This document shows, in pieces, positions 1 through 8,029 of a stretch of DNA of 64,000 bases. The DNA is taken from contig NZ_BLPF01000004.1 of NCBI RefSeq assembly GCF_011764425.1, forward strand, positions 1,004,001 through 1,068,000, written 5' to 3'. The position numbers and the translations under genes are program-made. The notes beneath the pieces were generated by a model, which was not told the DNA's origin, made no database searches, and was given only the letters and a program-made list of their open reading frames with translations. Every line of letters starts with the position of its first letter. Position 1 is the first letter of the stretch. The stretch is from Phytohabitans houttuyneae (GTDB lineage: Bacteria > Actinomycetota > Actinomycetes > Mycobacteriales > Micromonosporaceae).

Positions 1-360
1 CCGCACCATCGCGGCGAAGACCTGGCCGACCGCGTCGAGCGCGACCACGCCCTCGGCGAGGCGGGCACCGCCCGAGTGCCACAGCCCGAGCACCGGCACC
101 CGCTCGCGGACCGCCGCGTCGATCGCGTCGACGATGTGACGGCAGCCCTCGCTGCCCATCGCGCCGCCCATCCGTGTGCCGTCGCTGGCGTACGCGACCG
201 CGGGCGTGCCCTCGATCTCGCCCCGCGCCCACAGCACACCGGAGTCGTCGCGCGGCGCCATCAGCCGCAGTGAACCGGTGTCGAAGAGCGCGCGGAGGCG
301 TACCTCGGGGTCACGGTGATCCACAGTGGACGAATCGGCGGCGACGGACGTGGCGGTCAC
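1..360 (-). CDS. Acyl-CoA carboxylase carboxyltransferase (beta) subunit, N-terminal 120 residues
   Basis: The beta subunit transfers CO2 from carboxybiotin to acetyl- or propionyl-CoA, giving (methyl)malonyl-CoA, the substrate FabD loads onto ACP. The visible part shows the crotonase-like carboxyltransferase N-terminus: a GSLRLM segment, a substrate-region GGAMGSEGCRHIVDAID, and LWHSGGARLAEGV typical of the family. The gene continues past the left edge. I place the start at GTG 360 because GGAGG lies six bases upstream; it follows the fabF stop by 12 bp, so it is the last visible gene of the fab operon. Acetyl versus propionyl specificity cannot be told from this part. Confidence 0.88.
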   Translation of the reverse strand, partial: MTATSVAADSSTVDHRDPEVRLRALFDTGSLRLMAPRDDSGVLWARGEIEGTPAVAYASDGTRMGGAMGSEGCRHIVDAIDAAVRERVPVLGLWHSGGARLAEGVVALDAVGQVFAAMVR

Positions 361-372
361 GACGGTCCTCCC

Positions 373-1596
373 TCAGGGACGGGTGAAGAGCAGCGCGACG
401 TTGTGACCGCCGAAGCCGAACGAGTTGTTCAGCGCGACGGGCACGTCGACGTGGCGGGCCTTGTGCGCCGGCACGTCGAGGAGGCCGTCTTCGGGGTCGT
501 CGAGGTTGATCGTCGGCGGGATTACCCCGTCGCGGATGGCGAGGATCGTGGCGATGGTCTCCACCGCGCCGGCCGCGCCCAGCAGGTGGCCGGTCATCGA
601 CTTCGTGGAGGTCAGCACCACGTGATCGCCGATCGCGGCCCGCAGGCCGGCGACCTCGACCATGTCACCGGTGGGCGTGGAGGTGGCGTGCGCGTTGACG
701 TGCACCACGTCCCTGCCCGTCAGGTCGGCGTCGGCGAGCGCCTTGCGGACGGCACGCACGAAGCCCGCGCCCTCCGGGTCGGGCTGCACGATGTCGAACC
801 CGTCCGAGGTGATGCCGGCGCCGGCGAGGCGCGCGTACACCCTGGCGCCGCGGGCCTCGGCGTGCTCGGCCCGTTCCAGGACCACGACGCCGGCGCCCTC
901 GCCGAGGACGAAGCCGTCGCGCCCCTTGTCCCAGGGGCGGGAGGCCCGCTCGGGGTCGTCGTTGCGCACCGACATGGCGCGCATGGAGGCAAACCCGGCG
1001 ATCGGCAGCGAATGTACGACCGCCTCGGTGCCACCGGCCACCACCACGTCGGCGCGGCCGGAGCGGATGATGTCGAGGCCCAGTGAGATCGCTTCCGCGC
1101 CGGTGGCACAGGCGCTGGCGACCGAGTGCACGCCGGCCTTGGCGCCCAGCTCCAAGCCGACCCAGGCGGCCGGGCCGTTGGGCATGAGCATCGGCACGGT
1201 GTGCGGCGACACCTTGCGCGGGCCGGAGGCCTCCAGGATGTCGTCCTGTGCGAGCAGCGTCATCGCACCGCCGATACCGGTGCCGACGCTGACCGCGAGC
1301 CGCTCCTTGTCCAGCCCGGAGTCGGCGAGGCCGGAGTCGGCCCACGCCTCGTGCGCGGCGATCAGCGCGACCGCCTCGGACCGGTCGAGCCGGCGCATCT
1401 TGACCCGCTCGATCTTTTCGGTCGGCTCGACGGCGAGCTGCGCCGCGATCCGTACGGGAAGGGTTTGCGCCCACTCCTGGGTGAGCGGACCCACCCCGGA
1501 GCGGCCGGCAAGCATTGCGTCCCAGGTGGACGCGACGTCCCCGCCCAACGGGGTGGTCGCGCCGAGCCCGGTGACGACGACGTCTGTTTTTGGCAT
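373..1596 (-). CDS. fabF: Beta-ketoacyl-ACP synthase II (KAS II)
   Basis: Elongating condensing enzyme of cytosolic type II fatty-acid synthesis. It joins malonyl-ACP to an acyl chain held on its active-site cysteine. The 407-residue length is normal. The Cys-His-His triad is visible: Cys in SACATGAEAI (about residue 164), His in NAHATSTPTGD (about 300) and His in NNSFGFGGHN near the C-terminus. It begins two bases after the acpP stop, so it is translated with acpP. Fourth gene of fabD-fabH-acpP-fabF, the order known from Streptomyces. A polyketide KS is excluded by context and by the lack of a chain-length-factor partner. Confidence 0.96.
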   Translation of the reverse strand: MPKTDVVVTGLGATTPLGGDVASTWDAMLAGRSGVGPLTQEWAQTLPVRIAAQLAVEPTEKIERVKMRRLDRSEAVALIAAHEAWADSGLADSGLDKERLAVSVGTGIGGAMTLLAQDDILEASGPRKVSPHTVPMLMPNGPAAWVGLELGAKAGVHSVASACATGAEAISLGLDIIRSGRADVVVAGGTEAVVHSLPIAGFASMRAMSVRNDDPERASRPWDKGRDGFVLGEGAGVVVLERAEHAEARGARVYARLAGAGITSDGFDIVQPDPEGAGFVRAVRKALADADLTGRDVVHVNAHATSTPTGDMVEVAGLRAAIGDHVVLTSTKSMTGHLLGAAGAVETIATILAIRDGVIPPTINLDDPEDGLLDVPAHKARHVDVPVALNNSFGFGGHNVALLFTRP

Positions 1597-1598
1597 GG

Positions 1599-1838
1599 TC
1601 AGGCGTTGCTCTCGATGTAGGAGACCGCGTCGCCGACGGTCTTCAGGTTCTGTACCTCGTTGTCAGGGATCTTGACGCCGAACTTCTCCTCGGCAGCGAC
1701 CACGACCTCGACCATCGAGAGCGAGTCCACGTCGAGCTCGTCGGTGAACGACTTCTCTTCGGCCACGTCGTCCGGGTTGACCCCGGCCACCTCTTCGAGG
1801 ATCTCGGCGAGGCCGGCGATGATCTCGTCACGGGTCAT
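1599..1838 (-). CDS. acpP: Acyl carrier protein
   Basis: 79-residue acidic helical protein that carries growing acyl chains on a phosphopantetheine arm. The attachment serine lies in DELDVDSLSMVEVV (about residue 41). Start ATG 1838 gives MTRDEIIAGLAEILEE, typical for actinobacterial AcpP, with an AGAGGAAA stretch upstream. It sits between fabH (80 bp gap) and fabF (2 bp gap). A longer overlapping frame through this gene and fabH is not coding in its first part. Confidence 0.96.
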   Translation of the reverse strand: MTRDEIIAGLAEILEEVAGVNPDDVAEEKSFTDELDVDSLSMVEVVVAAEEKFGVKIPDNEVQNLKTVGDAVSYIESNA

Positions 1839-1918
1839 GGGGATTGGTTTCCTCTCGTGCAATTGGGATCTTTGATGGAGCTGGCTCTCGCCGTTGACGC
1901 CACCGGCTGGGGGCGCGC

Positions 1919-2863
1919 TCACGGACAGCGGATGACCTGTCCGGCGTAGGTGAGGCCGCCACCGAAGCCGAAGAGCAGGACCGGGGCGCCGGAAGGCACC
2001 TCGCGCCGCTCGATCAGCTTCGACAGGGCCAGCGGCACACTCGCCGCCGAGGTGTTGCCAGACTCGACGATGTCCTTTGCGATCACCGCGTTGGGGATGC
2101 CGAGGCGCTTGACGATACCGTCGATGATCCTGGTGTTTGCCTGGTGTGGCACGAAGGCCGCGATGTCCTCCGGCGCCACCCCGGCCCGCTCGCAGGCCTG
2201 CAGCGCGAGCGGCGCGAGCATCGTGGTGGCCCAGCGGAAGACGGTCTGGCCCTCCTGCTGGATGTAGGGCTGCCAGCCCTCGATCTTGAGTACGTCGCCC
2301 TTTTCCGGCGCCGAGCCCCACACCACCGGCCCGATGCCCGGCTCCTCGCCGTCCGGCGCCGCGGTGACCACCGCCGCGCCGGCCGCGTCGCCGAAGAGCA
2401 CGCAGGTCGAACGGTCGCTCCAGTCGGTGATGTCGGAGAGCTTCTCGGAACCGATCACGATCGCGTTGCGCGCGGCGCCGGCGCGGATCGCGTGGTCGGC
2501 GGTGCCCAGCGCGTACGAGAAGCCGGAGCACGCGGTGTTGACGTCCATGGCGGCCGGTGCGGAGATGCCGAGCTTGTTGGCCACCCGGCTGGCCACGTTG
2601 GGGCAGCGGTCGATCGAGGAACAGGTGGCCACCACGACCATGTCGATGTCGGATGCGGTGAGCCCGGACGCGGCCAGCGCCTTGCCCGCGGCGGCGGCGG
2701 CCATGTCGGCGACCGTCTCACCCTCGGCGATCCGGCGGGTGGCGATGCCGACCCGGTCACGGATCCACTCGTCGTTGGTGTCCACGATGGCGGCGAGATC
2801 GTCGTTGGTGACGAGGCGGGAGGGCTGGTAGTGGCCCATCGAAAGGATGCGAGAACCGGCCAT
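1919..2863 (-). CDS. fabH: Beta-ketoacyl-ACP synthase III (KAS III)
   Basis: Initiating condensing enzyme: it condenses a short acyl-CoA starter with malonyl-ACP and so helps set straight or branched chain ends in actinomycetes. 314 residues. The catalytic Cys is in NTACSGFSYALG, the His in VPHQANTRIIDGI and the Asn in SGNTSAAS, matching the KAS III Cys-His-Asn triad. Its ATG overlaps the last base of the fabD stop (TAATG), implying translational coupling. Starter choice cannot be read from the sequence by eye. Confidence 0.96.
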   Translation of the reverse strand: MAGSRILSMGHYQPSRLVTNDDLAAIVDTNDEWIRDRVGIATRRIAEGETVADMAAAAAGKALAASGLTASDIDMVVVATCSSIDRCPNVASRVANKLGISAPAAMDVNTACSGFSYALGTADHAIRAGAARNAIVIGSEKLSDITDWSDRSTCVLFGDAAGAAVVTAAPDGEEPGIGPVVWGSAPEKGDVLKIEGWQPYIQQEGQTVFRWATTMLAPLALQACERAGVAPEDIAAFVPHQANTRIIDGIVKRLGIPNAVIAKDIVESGNTSAASVPLALSKLIERREVPSGAPVLLFGFGGGLTYAGQVIRCP

Positions 2864-4032
2864 TAGAGATGTCCTCCGATGCGGGCGAGGGGCTGGCCCG
2901 GGGCGACCGGGTCATCGTGGTGCGCGAGCCACTCCGTCAGCACACCGCCCTCGTGGGCGGCCACCTCGACGGCACCCTGGCGGGTCGCGACGTGGCCGAT
3001 CACCTGGCCGGCTGTGATGTCGTCGCCCTCGGCGAGGCCGGCGGCGGGCTCGAAGGTGCCGGCGCTGGCGGAGACCACGACCCGAAACTGGGGGGTTGGC
3101 TCGTGGTCGGGCGCGACACCGTGGCGGGCGATCACGTCGCGCGCCTTGGGCAGGTCGTCGGGGGTGTTGAGGGTGACGATCTCCGGAACGCCGGTGGCGG
3201 CCAGCTCCCGCTTGATCAACCCGGCGAGGGTACCGGCCGGTGCGAGCTCGATCACCGCGGTGACACCGAGATCGGCGAGCGTGCGCATGCACAGGTCCCA
3301 GCGCACCGGCGCGGTGACCTGCCGCACCAGCCGCTGCAGCAGCTCGCGGCCGTGGTTGACGGCGGCGCCGTCCAGGTTGGAAAGCACGATCTTGCTCGGG
3401 TCGGACGGCGTGATGCCGGCGGCCACCGCGGCGAGCGCCCTCTCGGCCGGCGCCATGAACGGCGTGTGGAACGCCCCGGCCACCTGCAGCGCGCGGACCC
3501 GACCGCCGCCCGGCCGGTCGGCGGCCAGCTTCTCCAGCTTGTCGATCGCGCCGGCAGCGACGATCTGGCCGGCGCCGTTGCGGTTGGCCGGGTACAGGCC
3601 CTGCGCCTCGATCGCCGCGACGACCTCCTCGGCGTCCCCGCCGAGCACGGCCGCCATGCCCGTCGGCTCGAGCGCACACGCGGCGGCCATCTCGCGGCCA
3701 CGCACACCGGCGAACGTGATCGCCGCCTCCGGCGAAAGCACCCCGCCGAGCGCGGCCGCGCCCACCTCGCCGACGCTGTGGCCGGCCACGACGGAGACGT
3801 CGTACAGCGGGAGGTGCTCGGCCGCGAGCAGGGCGGCTGCGACCAGCAGCGGCTGGGTGCGCGCGGTGTCCCTGATCTCGTCGGCGTCGGCCGCGGTGCC
3901 CAGGTGCACAAGATCGACGCCCGCGAGGGCTGACCACCACCGCAGGCGCGCCTCAGCACCTGGCAGGTCGAGCCAGGGGGTCAGGAAGCCGGGCTTCTGG
4001 GAGCCCTGTCCGGGCGACAGTACGGCGAGCAC
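2863..4032 (-). CDS. fabD: Malonyl-CoA:ACP transacylase with a C-terminal biotinyl/lipoyl-like domain
   Basis: Moves malonyl from CoA to ACP to feed FabH and FabF. The start is GTG 4032 (protein begins with LAVLSPGQGSQ), preceded by AAGGAAAG. The nucleophile motif GHSVGE lies at about residues 84-89 and the catalytic His in GAFHTPFM. The transacylase fold accounts for roughly residues 1-290. About 75 further residues (from ~314) read like a biotinyl/lipoyl hammerhead: EGDDITAGQVIGHV, then a turn, then GGVLTEWLAHHDDPVAPG. The modifiable lysine of the usual MKM turn is absent (QGAVEV instead). First gene of the fab operon. Confidence 0.93.
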   Translation of the reverse strand: MLAVLSPGQGSQKPGFLTPWLDLPGAEARLRWWSALAGVDLVHLGTAADADEIRDTARTQPLLVAAALLAAEHLPLYDVSVVAGHSVGEVGAAALGGVLSPEAAITFAGVRGREMAAACALEPTGMAAVLGGDAEEVVAAIEAQGLYPANRNGAGQIVAAGAIDKLEKLAADRPGGGRVRALQVAGAFHTPFMAPAERALAAVAAGITPSDPSKIVLSNLDGAAVNHGRELLQRLVRQVTAPVRWDLCMRTLADLGVTAVIELAPAGTLAGLIKRELAATGVPEIVTLNTPDDLPKARDVIARHGVAPDHEPTPQFRVVVSASAGTFEPAAGLAEGDDITAGQVIGHVATRQGAVEVAAHEGGVLTEWLAHHDDPVAPGQPLARIGGHL

Positions 4033-4098
4033 GACTAAGACTTTCCTTGATACTCGCGGGTCAGGTGTGTGCTGGCATGCACCAAACCGCACTACGGA

Positions 4099-4119
4099 CT
4101 TTGTGGAGACTCTACAAAG
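4099..4119 (-). promoter_or_regulatory. Palindromic operator candidate upstream of fabD (possible FasR site)
   Basis: A 21-bp imperfect palindrome with outer arms CTTTGT and ACAAAG and inner GAG/CTC pairs matches its own reverse complement at 18 of 21 positions. It lies 67-87 bp upstream of the fabD start, in the 113-bp gap between fasR and fabD. FasR of Streptomyces activates this operon from its promoter region. Assigning this palindrome to FasR is inference from position. Confidence 0.5.
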
Positions 4120-4145
4120 ATCGCTGGTGGCGCCCTAATAATCGT

Positions 4146-5345
4146 TCAGCTTGTGCCTTGTGTCACAGGCGTCTGGGGGTCCAGCCGTCCGATCGTCAGC
4201 GCCACTCGCAGCGCAAAGGCGTCCCGCGGGGTCAACGGCGACAGTCCGGTGACGTCGGCGACCCGGCGGAGCCGGTAACGCACGGTGTTCGGGTGGACAA
4301 ATAGTGCCCGAGCGGCGCCTTCCAAAACCCCTCCCGAGGCGAAGAACGCGTCGAGCGTCTCCAGCAGTTCGCCGCTGGCGCGGGCCAGGCCACCGTACAC
4401 GTCCTGGCGCAGCCGCCGCCGTGCCTCGATGTCGCCGGCGAGCGCGCGCTCGGGCAGCAGGTCACTGGCGGCCACGGGGCGGGGTGCGTCCGGCCAGCCG
4501 GGCGCCGCGCGGAAGCCCGCCAGCGCGGCCCGCGCCGACTCGGTCGCCTCGTCCAGGGTGGCGACGGCGGGGCCGACGACGACCGGGCCGGCGCCGAAGC
4601 CGACGAGCAGCTTTTCGGTGGCGGCGAGGGGGTCGCTGGCGCCACCGAGCACGAGTACCAGCCGGTCGCCGTGCACGCCACCGATGATCTCCACGCCGAT
4701 CCGGCGGGCCGCCCGGTACACGGTGTGCAGCACCGCGGTCGCGTCGCCGCCCGGCGAGCGCCCCACCGCTACCGCCACCGGCGGCGCGTCGGCCCAGCCC
4801 AGCGCGGCCGCCCTGCTGGCCAGCACGTCCGAGGAGTCGCCCCGCAGCAGCGCGTCGACCAGCAGCGCCTGCAGTCGCGCGTCCCAGGTGCCGCGCGACT
4901 CCGCCGCGCGTGCGTAAACCCGCGCGGCTGAGAACGCCACCTCGCGGGAGAAGCGCAGCACGGCTTCGTGGAGGGCGGTCTCCTCACCGGGTACCGCCAG
5001 GTGCGGCACCTGCTCCTCGGCCACGTCGATGGTCACCTTGACCAGCGCCACCGTCTGCTGCAGCGAGATCGAACGCGCCAGCGCGGTCGGCGCCGCATCG
5101 AAGATCTCGTCGGCCAGGTCCTGGGTGGGCCGCCGCCCGTCCCGGCGCAGCCACTCGACGAGCGACCGCACGCCCGCCTGGGCGACAAGCATGACCCAGG
5201 CCCGCTGGTCGGCCGGCAACTCGCGAAACCAGGGGAGCGTCTCGTCCATCCGGGCCACGCTCGCGGTCGCGAGGGAGCCGGCCGATCGCTCGATCCGCCG
5301 GACGGTCTCGCTCAGCGCGGCGCCGTCGTCGCTCCCAGATGGCAC
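4146..5345 (-). CDS. fasR: PucR-family transcriptional activator of fatty-acid synthesis (FasR)
   Basis: 399-residue regulator ending in the PucR-type helix-turn-helix: GGVLEGAARALFVHPNTV followed by RYRLRRVADVTGLS (about residues 340-375). The central part has the GGDEF-like fold typical of CdaR/PucR proteins. In Streptomyces the gene in this place, immediately upstream of fabD in the same direction, encodes FasR, which activates the fab operon. Same strand, 113 bp before fabD. Name based on family plus position. Confidence 0.88.
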   Translation of the reverse strand: MPSGSDDGAALSETVRRIERSAGSLATASVARMDETLPWFRELPADQRAWVMLVAQAGVRSLVEWLRRDGRRPTQDLADEIFDAAPTALARSISLQQTVALVKVTIDVAEEQVPHLAVPGEETALHEAVLRFSREVAFSAARVYARAAESRGTWDARLQALLVDALLRGDSSDVLASRAAALGWADAPPVAVAVGRSPGGDATAVLHTVYRAARRIGVEIIGGVHGDRLVLVLGGASDPLAATEKLLVGFGAGPVVVGPAVATLDEATESARAALAGFRAAPGWPDAPRPVAASDLLPERALAGDIEARRRLRQDVYGGLARASGELLETLDAFFASGGVLEGAARALFVHPNTVRYRLRRVADVTGLSPLTPRDAFALRVALTIGRLDPQTPVTQGTS

Positions 5346-5379
5346 GTCACCAGACTGTCATGCTGGGGTCCGTGCCACT

Positions 5380-6024
5380 ATGGCCGGGATGATCGCCCGC
5401 CCTCCGCTGGCCGTGCCGCTCGCGGCGCTGGTCGCGTTTTTAGCGCTCATGGCCCTCGTGGTCGGCGGCTGGGGCCCGCTCGACCGCCTCGACGTCGCCG
5501 TGAGTGACCGCCTGCGGGAGTACGGCACGAGCCGGCCCGGGCTTATCGACGTCATCCGCGTCGCCACCGACATCGCCGCGACGATCCCCTTCGTGGCCGC
5601 TGGCGTGGTCGCGACCGTGGGCCTGCTGCTGCGCCGCCACCGCCGGGAGGCGTACCTGTGCGCGTGGGTCACCGCGCTGATCCCGGTGCTGTGGGGCCTG
5701 ATGCACTGGGGCCTGCACCGCCCCCGCCCGCCGGAAGGCTTCGTCTTCGTCGACAGCAACGGCTTTCCCAGCGGCCACACCTCACACGCGGCGTCGGCGG
5801 CGCTGGTCGCGGTGCTGCTGCTCTGGCCACACCTGGCCCGCCGAGGCCGCGCGCTGGTGGTGACCGCCGCGGCGGCGCTCGCGGTCTTCGTCGGTGCGAC
5901 GCGGGTGATCCTGCTGGCCCACTGGCCGGCGGACGTGCTGGGCGGGTGGCTGCTGGCATTGGCGGTTGTGCCGCTGGCGGCGCGCGCGGTCGAGGGCCGC
6001 CGCGCGAATTACGGCCGCGAATAG
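5380..6024 (+). CDS. PAP2-family membrane phosphatase
   Basis: 214-residue integral membrane protein with about five or six hydrophobic segments. The three phosphatase motifs are present: LHRPRPP (motif 1), SNGFPSGHTSHAA (motif 2) and TRVILLAHWPADVLGG (motif 3, catalytic His). Such enzymes remove phosphate from lipid phosphates such as phosphatidate or undecaprenyl diphosphate; the substrate is not determined. Start ATG 5380; a second ATG at 5389 is possible. The 3' end overlaps the convergent NYN gene by 16 bp. Confidence 0.88.
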   Translation: MAGMIARPPLAVPLAALVAFLALMALVVGGWGPLDRLDVAVSDRLREYGTSRPGLIDVIRVATDIAATIPFVAAGVVATVGLLLRRHRREAYLCAWVTALIPVLWGLMHWGLHRPRPPEGFVFVDSNGFPSGHTSHAASAALVAVLLLWPHLARRGRALVVTAAAALAVFVGATRVILLAHWPADVLGGWLLALAVVPLAARAVEGRRANYGRE

Positions 6025-6626
6025 TCGGTCGGGTCGCAAACCTGCTCGTACACCTTACGGTCCAACCAATGACACCAGAGCGACTTGCTGTCGATAGCGA
6101 GTCGTCGGCTGTATCGTCGTTGACCGCTCCAAGCGGCAACCTCCACACGCTTATCCGTGAGGATCGCGACTTTCTCGAGCACGGGTTTAAGGTCGGTGTC
6201 GGTCGACACAAGCACGCCGACGTCGTATTGGTCTTCCAATGCTAGCCAGCCGAAATCTACCGCCAACGCGACGTCGACGCCCTTTTCCTGCGGCTTCTCT
6301 CCCGGCTGACAACGGTCTGGCCAGCCTCGCGGGTACCGGAGCGCCCTGGTGACCACCGTTACCAGCGGGTCGCTCGACCAAGCCTCGATCTGCCGCATGC
6401 ACGCGGCATTTCCGCGGCTGTCACGGGTCGCCTCTGGCATGCCCCGGTAGACCCGGACGCCCACCAGATCGCGATCAAACGGGCTCGTCGTGACGATGTG
6501 CCTGCCCAGAGCGAGCGGGCTGACCTGCCCGGCGACGTGGTGGGCGAACGGCTCGGGATGGAAGCAGTCACGAGCGCTGTGGTAGACGTTTTGGTAGTCG
6601 ACGAAGAGCATCACGCGATCTGTCAC
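6009..6626 (-). CDS. NYN-domain protein (putative PIN-like ribonuclease)
   Basis: About 205 residues. It opens with MLFVDYQNVYHSARD, the NYN/LabA-type start with the first metal-binding Asp. Further acidic residues occur in EKGVDVALAVDFG and STDTDLKPVLE, as in PIN-like nucleases acting on RNA. GTG 6626 is chosen because a GGAG lies six bases upstream and the domain starts directly after; an upstream in-frame start at 6662 would add 12 residues. Convergent with and slightly overlapping the PAP2 gene. Target unknown. A second NYN protein lies at 13527. Confidence 0.75.
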   Translation of the reverse strand: MTDRVMLFVDYQNVYHSARDCFHPEPFAHHVAGQVSPLALGRHIVTTSPFDRDLVGVRVYRGMPEATRDSRGNAACMRQIEAWSSDPLVTVVTRALRYPRGWPDRCQPGEKPQEKGVDVALAVDFGWLALEDQYDVGVLVSTDTDLKPVLEKVAILTDKRVEVAAWSGQRRYSRRLAIDSKSLWCHWLDRKVYEQVCDPTDYSRP

Positions 6627-7378
6627 GGGATCGCTCCGTCGGTGAAGAATAATCCCCGCCAATCCGGGCAGAAGCCAAGATGGCGGGGAACATTGCGTCC
6701 TTTATAGCGCAGGTCAGCCTGGTCGTCAAGTCGTGTATCCCCAAGAACTGTCGTCATGCCGGGCAGGTTTTCAGTCAACGCGATTGGGGGACACTGGCCG
6801 ATCATCCAGCAAATCCCTTGATCGACGGTCGGCGGCGCGATAACCGCTGCCTTTCCGAGCGCGGCCGCCTCCGGCGCGGAGTCATAACCACCAGAGTGGC
6901 GTGGAATACGCGGCAGCGCCTATCCGCATTCGAGTATCCGGGTCAGCGGGGAGCTCTCGATCGACTGAGCACCAGGTCAAGGCTTGGGGGCCTTTGGGTC
7001 TGGCCGCGCGGGTCGCTCCTGTCAACCGGGGTGAGGGTGACGGCCCCGGGACAACGACGCTAGTCCGCGGCGGTCGGCCAGCGCACCTGCCGCGGCTGAT
7101 CTCGGCACTCCCTCGCGGACCGGTCGACGATCAAACCCAGGTCGCTGCCAGCGGATCGTGGTACGAATCGGACCCCCGAGGCGCGGATCGGTACCACGAT
7201 CTGACCCAACCGAGCCATACCCCGGCAGGACAACCAGCCCGACGCGAGACCGCGAGGAGCGACAACCCCGAGCACAGCCGGTCCGCGAGCGGTGCCGGCC
7301 CCGGAGCGGTGCCGACCCCCGGAGCAGTGCCGCCCGCAAGCAGCGACCGGCCGAGCGCGAAATGACCCGGCACCCCGT
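6627..7378. other. Long stretch without a convincing gene
   Basis: About 750 bp between the NYN start and the end of the response-regulator gene. Short frames occur on both strands, but their proteins are low-complexity Arg/Pro/Gly-rich and overlap one another with no ribosome binding site. The only structure seen is the inverted repeat at 7154-7201. The stretch should hold the promoter of the NYN gene at its left end. Confidence 0.5.
7154..7201. repeat. 11-bp perfect inverted repeat
   Basis: GATCGTGGTAC at 7154-7164 is repeated exactly as its reverse complement at 7191-7201, with 26 bases between. No T-run follows, so it does not look like an intrinsic terminator. It may be a regulator site or the trace of an old element. 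Confidence 0.5.
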
Positions 7379-8029
7379 CTAAATGGACAGGTTGAGATCC
7401 TGCGCGAGGATCGCGGCCTGGACCCGGCTGCGCAGTCCCAGCTTCATCAGAATCCGGCTCACGTGGGTCTTCGTGGTGGACTCGGCCATGTCCAGCCGCT
7501 CGGCGATCTCCAGGTTGGACAGGCCCTGTCCCAGGCAGGCCAGCACGTCACGTTCCCGCGGTGTGAGGCCCTCCACCGCCGTCCGGAGGGCGGCTGACGC
7601 GCTGGGTGCGGTCGCGGCGAACGCGGCGATCAGCCGGCGGGTCACCGCCGGCGCGATGATGCCGTCGCCGCGGGCTACGGTGCGCACCGCGTCCACCAGG
7701 CCGTCCGCGTCGGTGTCCTTGAGCAGGAAGCCCGCCGCGCCGGCGCGGAGTGCGCCGAAGACGTACTCGTCCACGTCGAACGTGGTCAGCACCAGCACGT
7801 CGGCCAGGCCCTCGGCGACGATCTCGCGGGTGGCGGAGATGCCGTCCATGCGGGGCATGCGCACGTCGAGCACCGCCACGTCCGGGCGCAGGTCGCGGCA
7901 GAGAGTGAGTGCGTCCGCGCCGTCGGAGGCCTGGCCGACCACCTCGACGTCCGGCGCGCCGTTGAGGATCATGGCGAGGCCGGTGCGCACCGCGTCCTGG
8001 TCGTCGGCGATCACGACTCGGATGCTCAT
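7379..8029 (-). CDS. NarL/LuxR-family response regulator
   Basis: 216 residues. Receiver domain at the N-terminus (acidic pair in IADDQDA, phospho-Asp in VAVLDVRMPRMDG, Lys in FLLKDTDADG) and a LuxR-type HTH at the C-terminus (EGLTPRERDVLACLGQGLSN). Start ATG 8029 overlaps the stop of the kinase gene as ATGA, so the pair is translated together. Target genes are unknown. Confidence 0.93.
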   Translation of the reverse strand: MSIRVVIADDQDAVRTGLAMILNGAPDVEVVGQASDGADALTLCRDLRPDVAVLDVRMPRMDGISATREIVAEGLADVLVLTTFDVDEYVFGALRAGAAGFLLKDTDADGLVDAVRTVARGDGIIAPAVTRRLIAAFAATAPSASAALRTAVEGLTPRERDVLACLGQGLSNLEIAERLDMAESTTKTHVSRILMKLGLRSRVQAAILAQDLNLSI

